Assembly: GCA_031266495.1 (NCBI GenBank)
Contig: JAISAX010000287.1
Coordinates: forward strand, 1 to 5,914
Source: Opitutaceae bacterium
GTDB lineage: Bacteria > Verrucomicrobiota > Verrucomicrobiae > Opitutales > Opitutaceae
Direction of reading: 5' to 3'
DNA length: 5,914 nt
The notes under the pieces are model-generated. The model did not search any database, was not told the origin of the DNA, and worked only from the letters and a program-made list of their open reading frames with translations. Made by a program: the position numbers and the translations under genes. Every line of letters starts with the position of its first letter. The stretch's first letter is position 1. This document shows, one piece after another, positions 5,830-5,914 of the stretch.

Positions 5830-5914
5830 GCGTGGGCCCGGGGGGTAGACCGGGGCCCCCGGGGGCGGGCCCCCCCCCCCCCGCGCCCGCGGCCCCCGCC
5901 CCGCGCCCCCCCCC
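5830..5914. other. Low-complexity contig end
   Basis: From about 5830 the sequence is nearly all G and C, with long runs such as C14 at 5869-5882 and a final run of ten C. It contains self-complementary GGGGCCCCC blocks. It resembles the left end of the window and is best read as deteriorated base calling or assembly. I find no gene, promoter or RNA that can be supported in it. Confidence 0.65.

Noticed and set aside
5803..5914. Possible start of a divergent plus-strand gene (ATG at 5803 with GGAG seven bases upstream)
   Set aside because: Only about ten codons precede the C/G-only contig end, the ATG is inside the inverted repeat, and the product is just Arg/Pro/Gly-rich. It could be real but cannot be supported here.

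Overview
The window looks like a short, GC-rich bacterial contig. Both ends degrade into C/G homopolymer: C24 at 65-88, and C/G-only runs from about 5830 to the end. I treat both ends as unreliable. Lineage cannot be proven from the sequence alone. The Pro/Ala-rich protein at the left, with its 'DLRWLVGEGYVTEFRDGRLF' core, resembles hypothetical proteins I associate with Verrucomicrobia (Opitutaceae), so an Opitutaceae-like organism is my best but modest-confidence guess.

Layout. (1) 2-640, plus strand: 3' part of a Pro/Ala/Glu-rich hypothetical protein with one short conserved core. (2) 641-804: gap between convergent genes, with a 7-bp hairpin carrying a UCCG tetraloop and then a degenerate GACCTTC heptamer array ending next to the following stop codon. 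(3) 805-2466, minus strand: a complete CPA1-type Na+/H+ antiporter similar to E. coli YjcE. (4) 2467-2572: a 106-bp gap holding a degenerate 10-bp tandem array. (5) 2573-5719, minus strand: a complete RapA-type SNF2 ATPase, the RNA-polymerase recycling factor, with low-complexity insertions. (6) 5720-5914: a purine-rich region with a long interrupted inverted repeat that contains the rapA Shine-Dalgarno sequence, followed by unreliable sequence.

rapA and the antiporter gene point the same way and could be co-transcribed, rapA first. Both are compatible with salt or stress adaptation: E. coli RapA matters most at high salt, and the antiporter exchanges Na+ for H+. That functional link is inference.

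I see no clearly new gene system. The distinctive theme is short-repeat expansion with different periods. It occurs in both intergenic gaps (7 bp and 10 bp) and, in frame, inside rapA (6 bp and a 36-bp-period repeat with a G11 run). The other notable structure is the hairpin over the rapA ribosome binding site.
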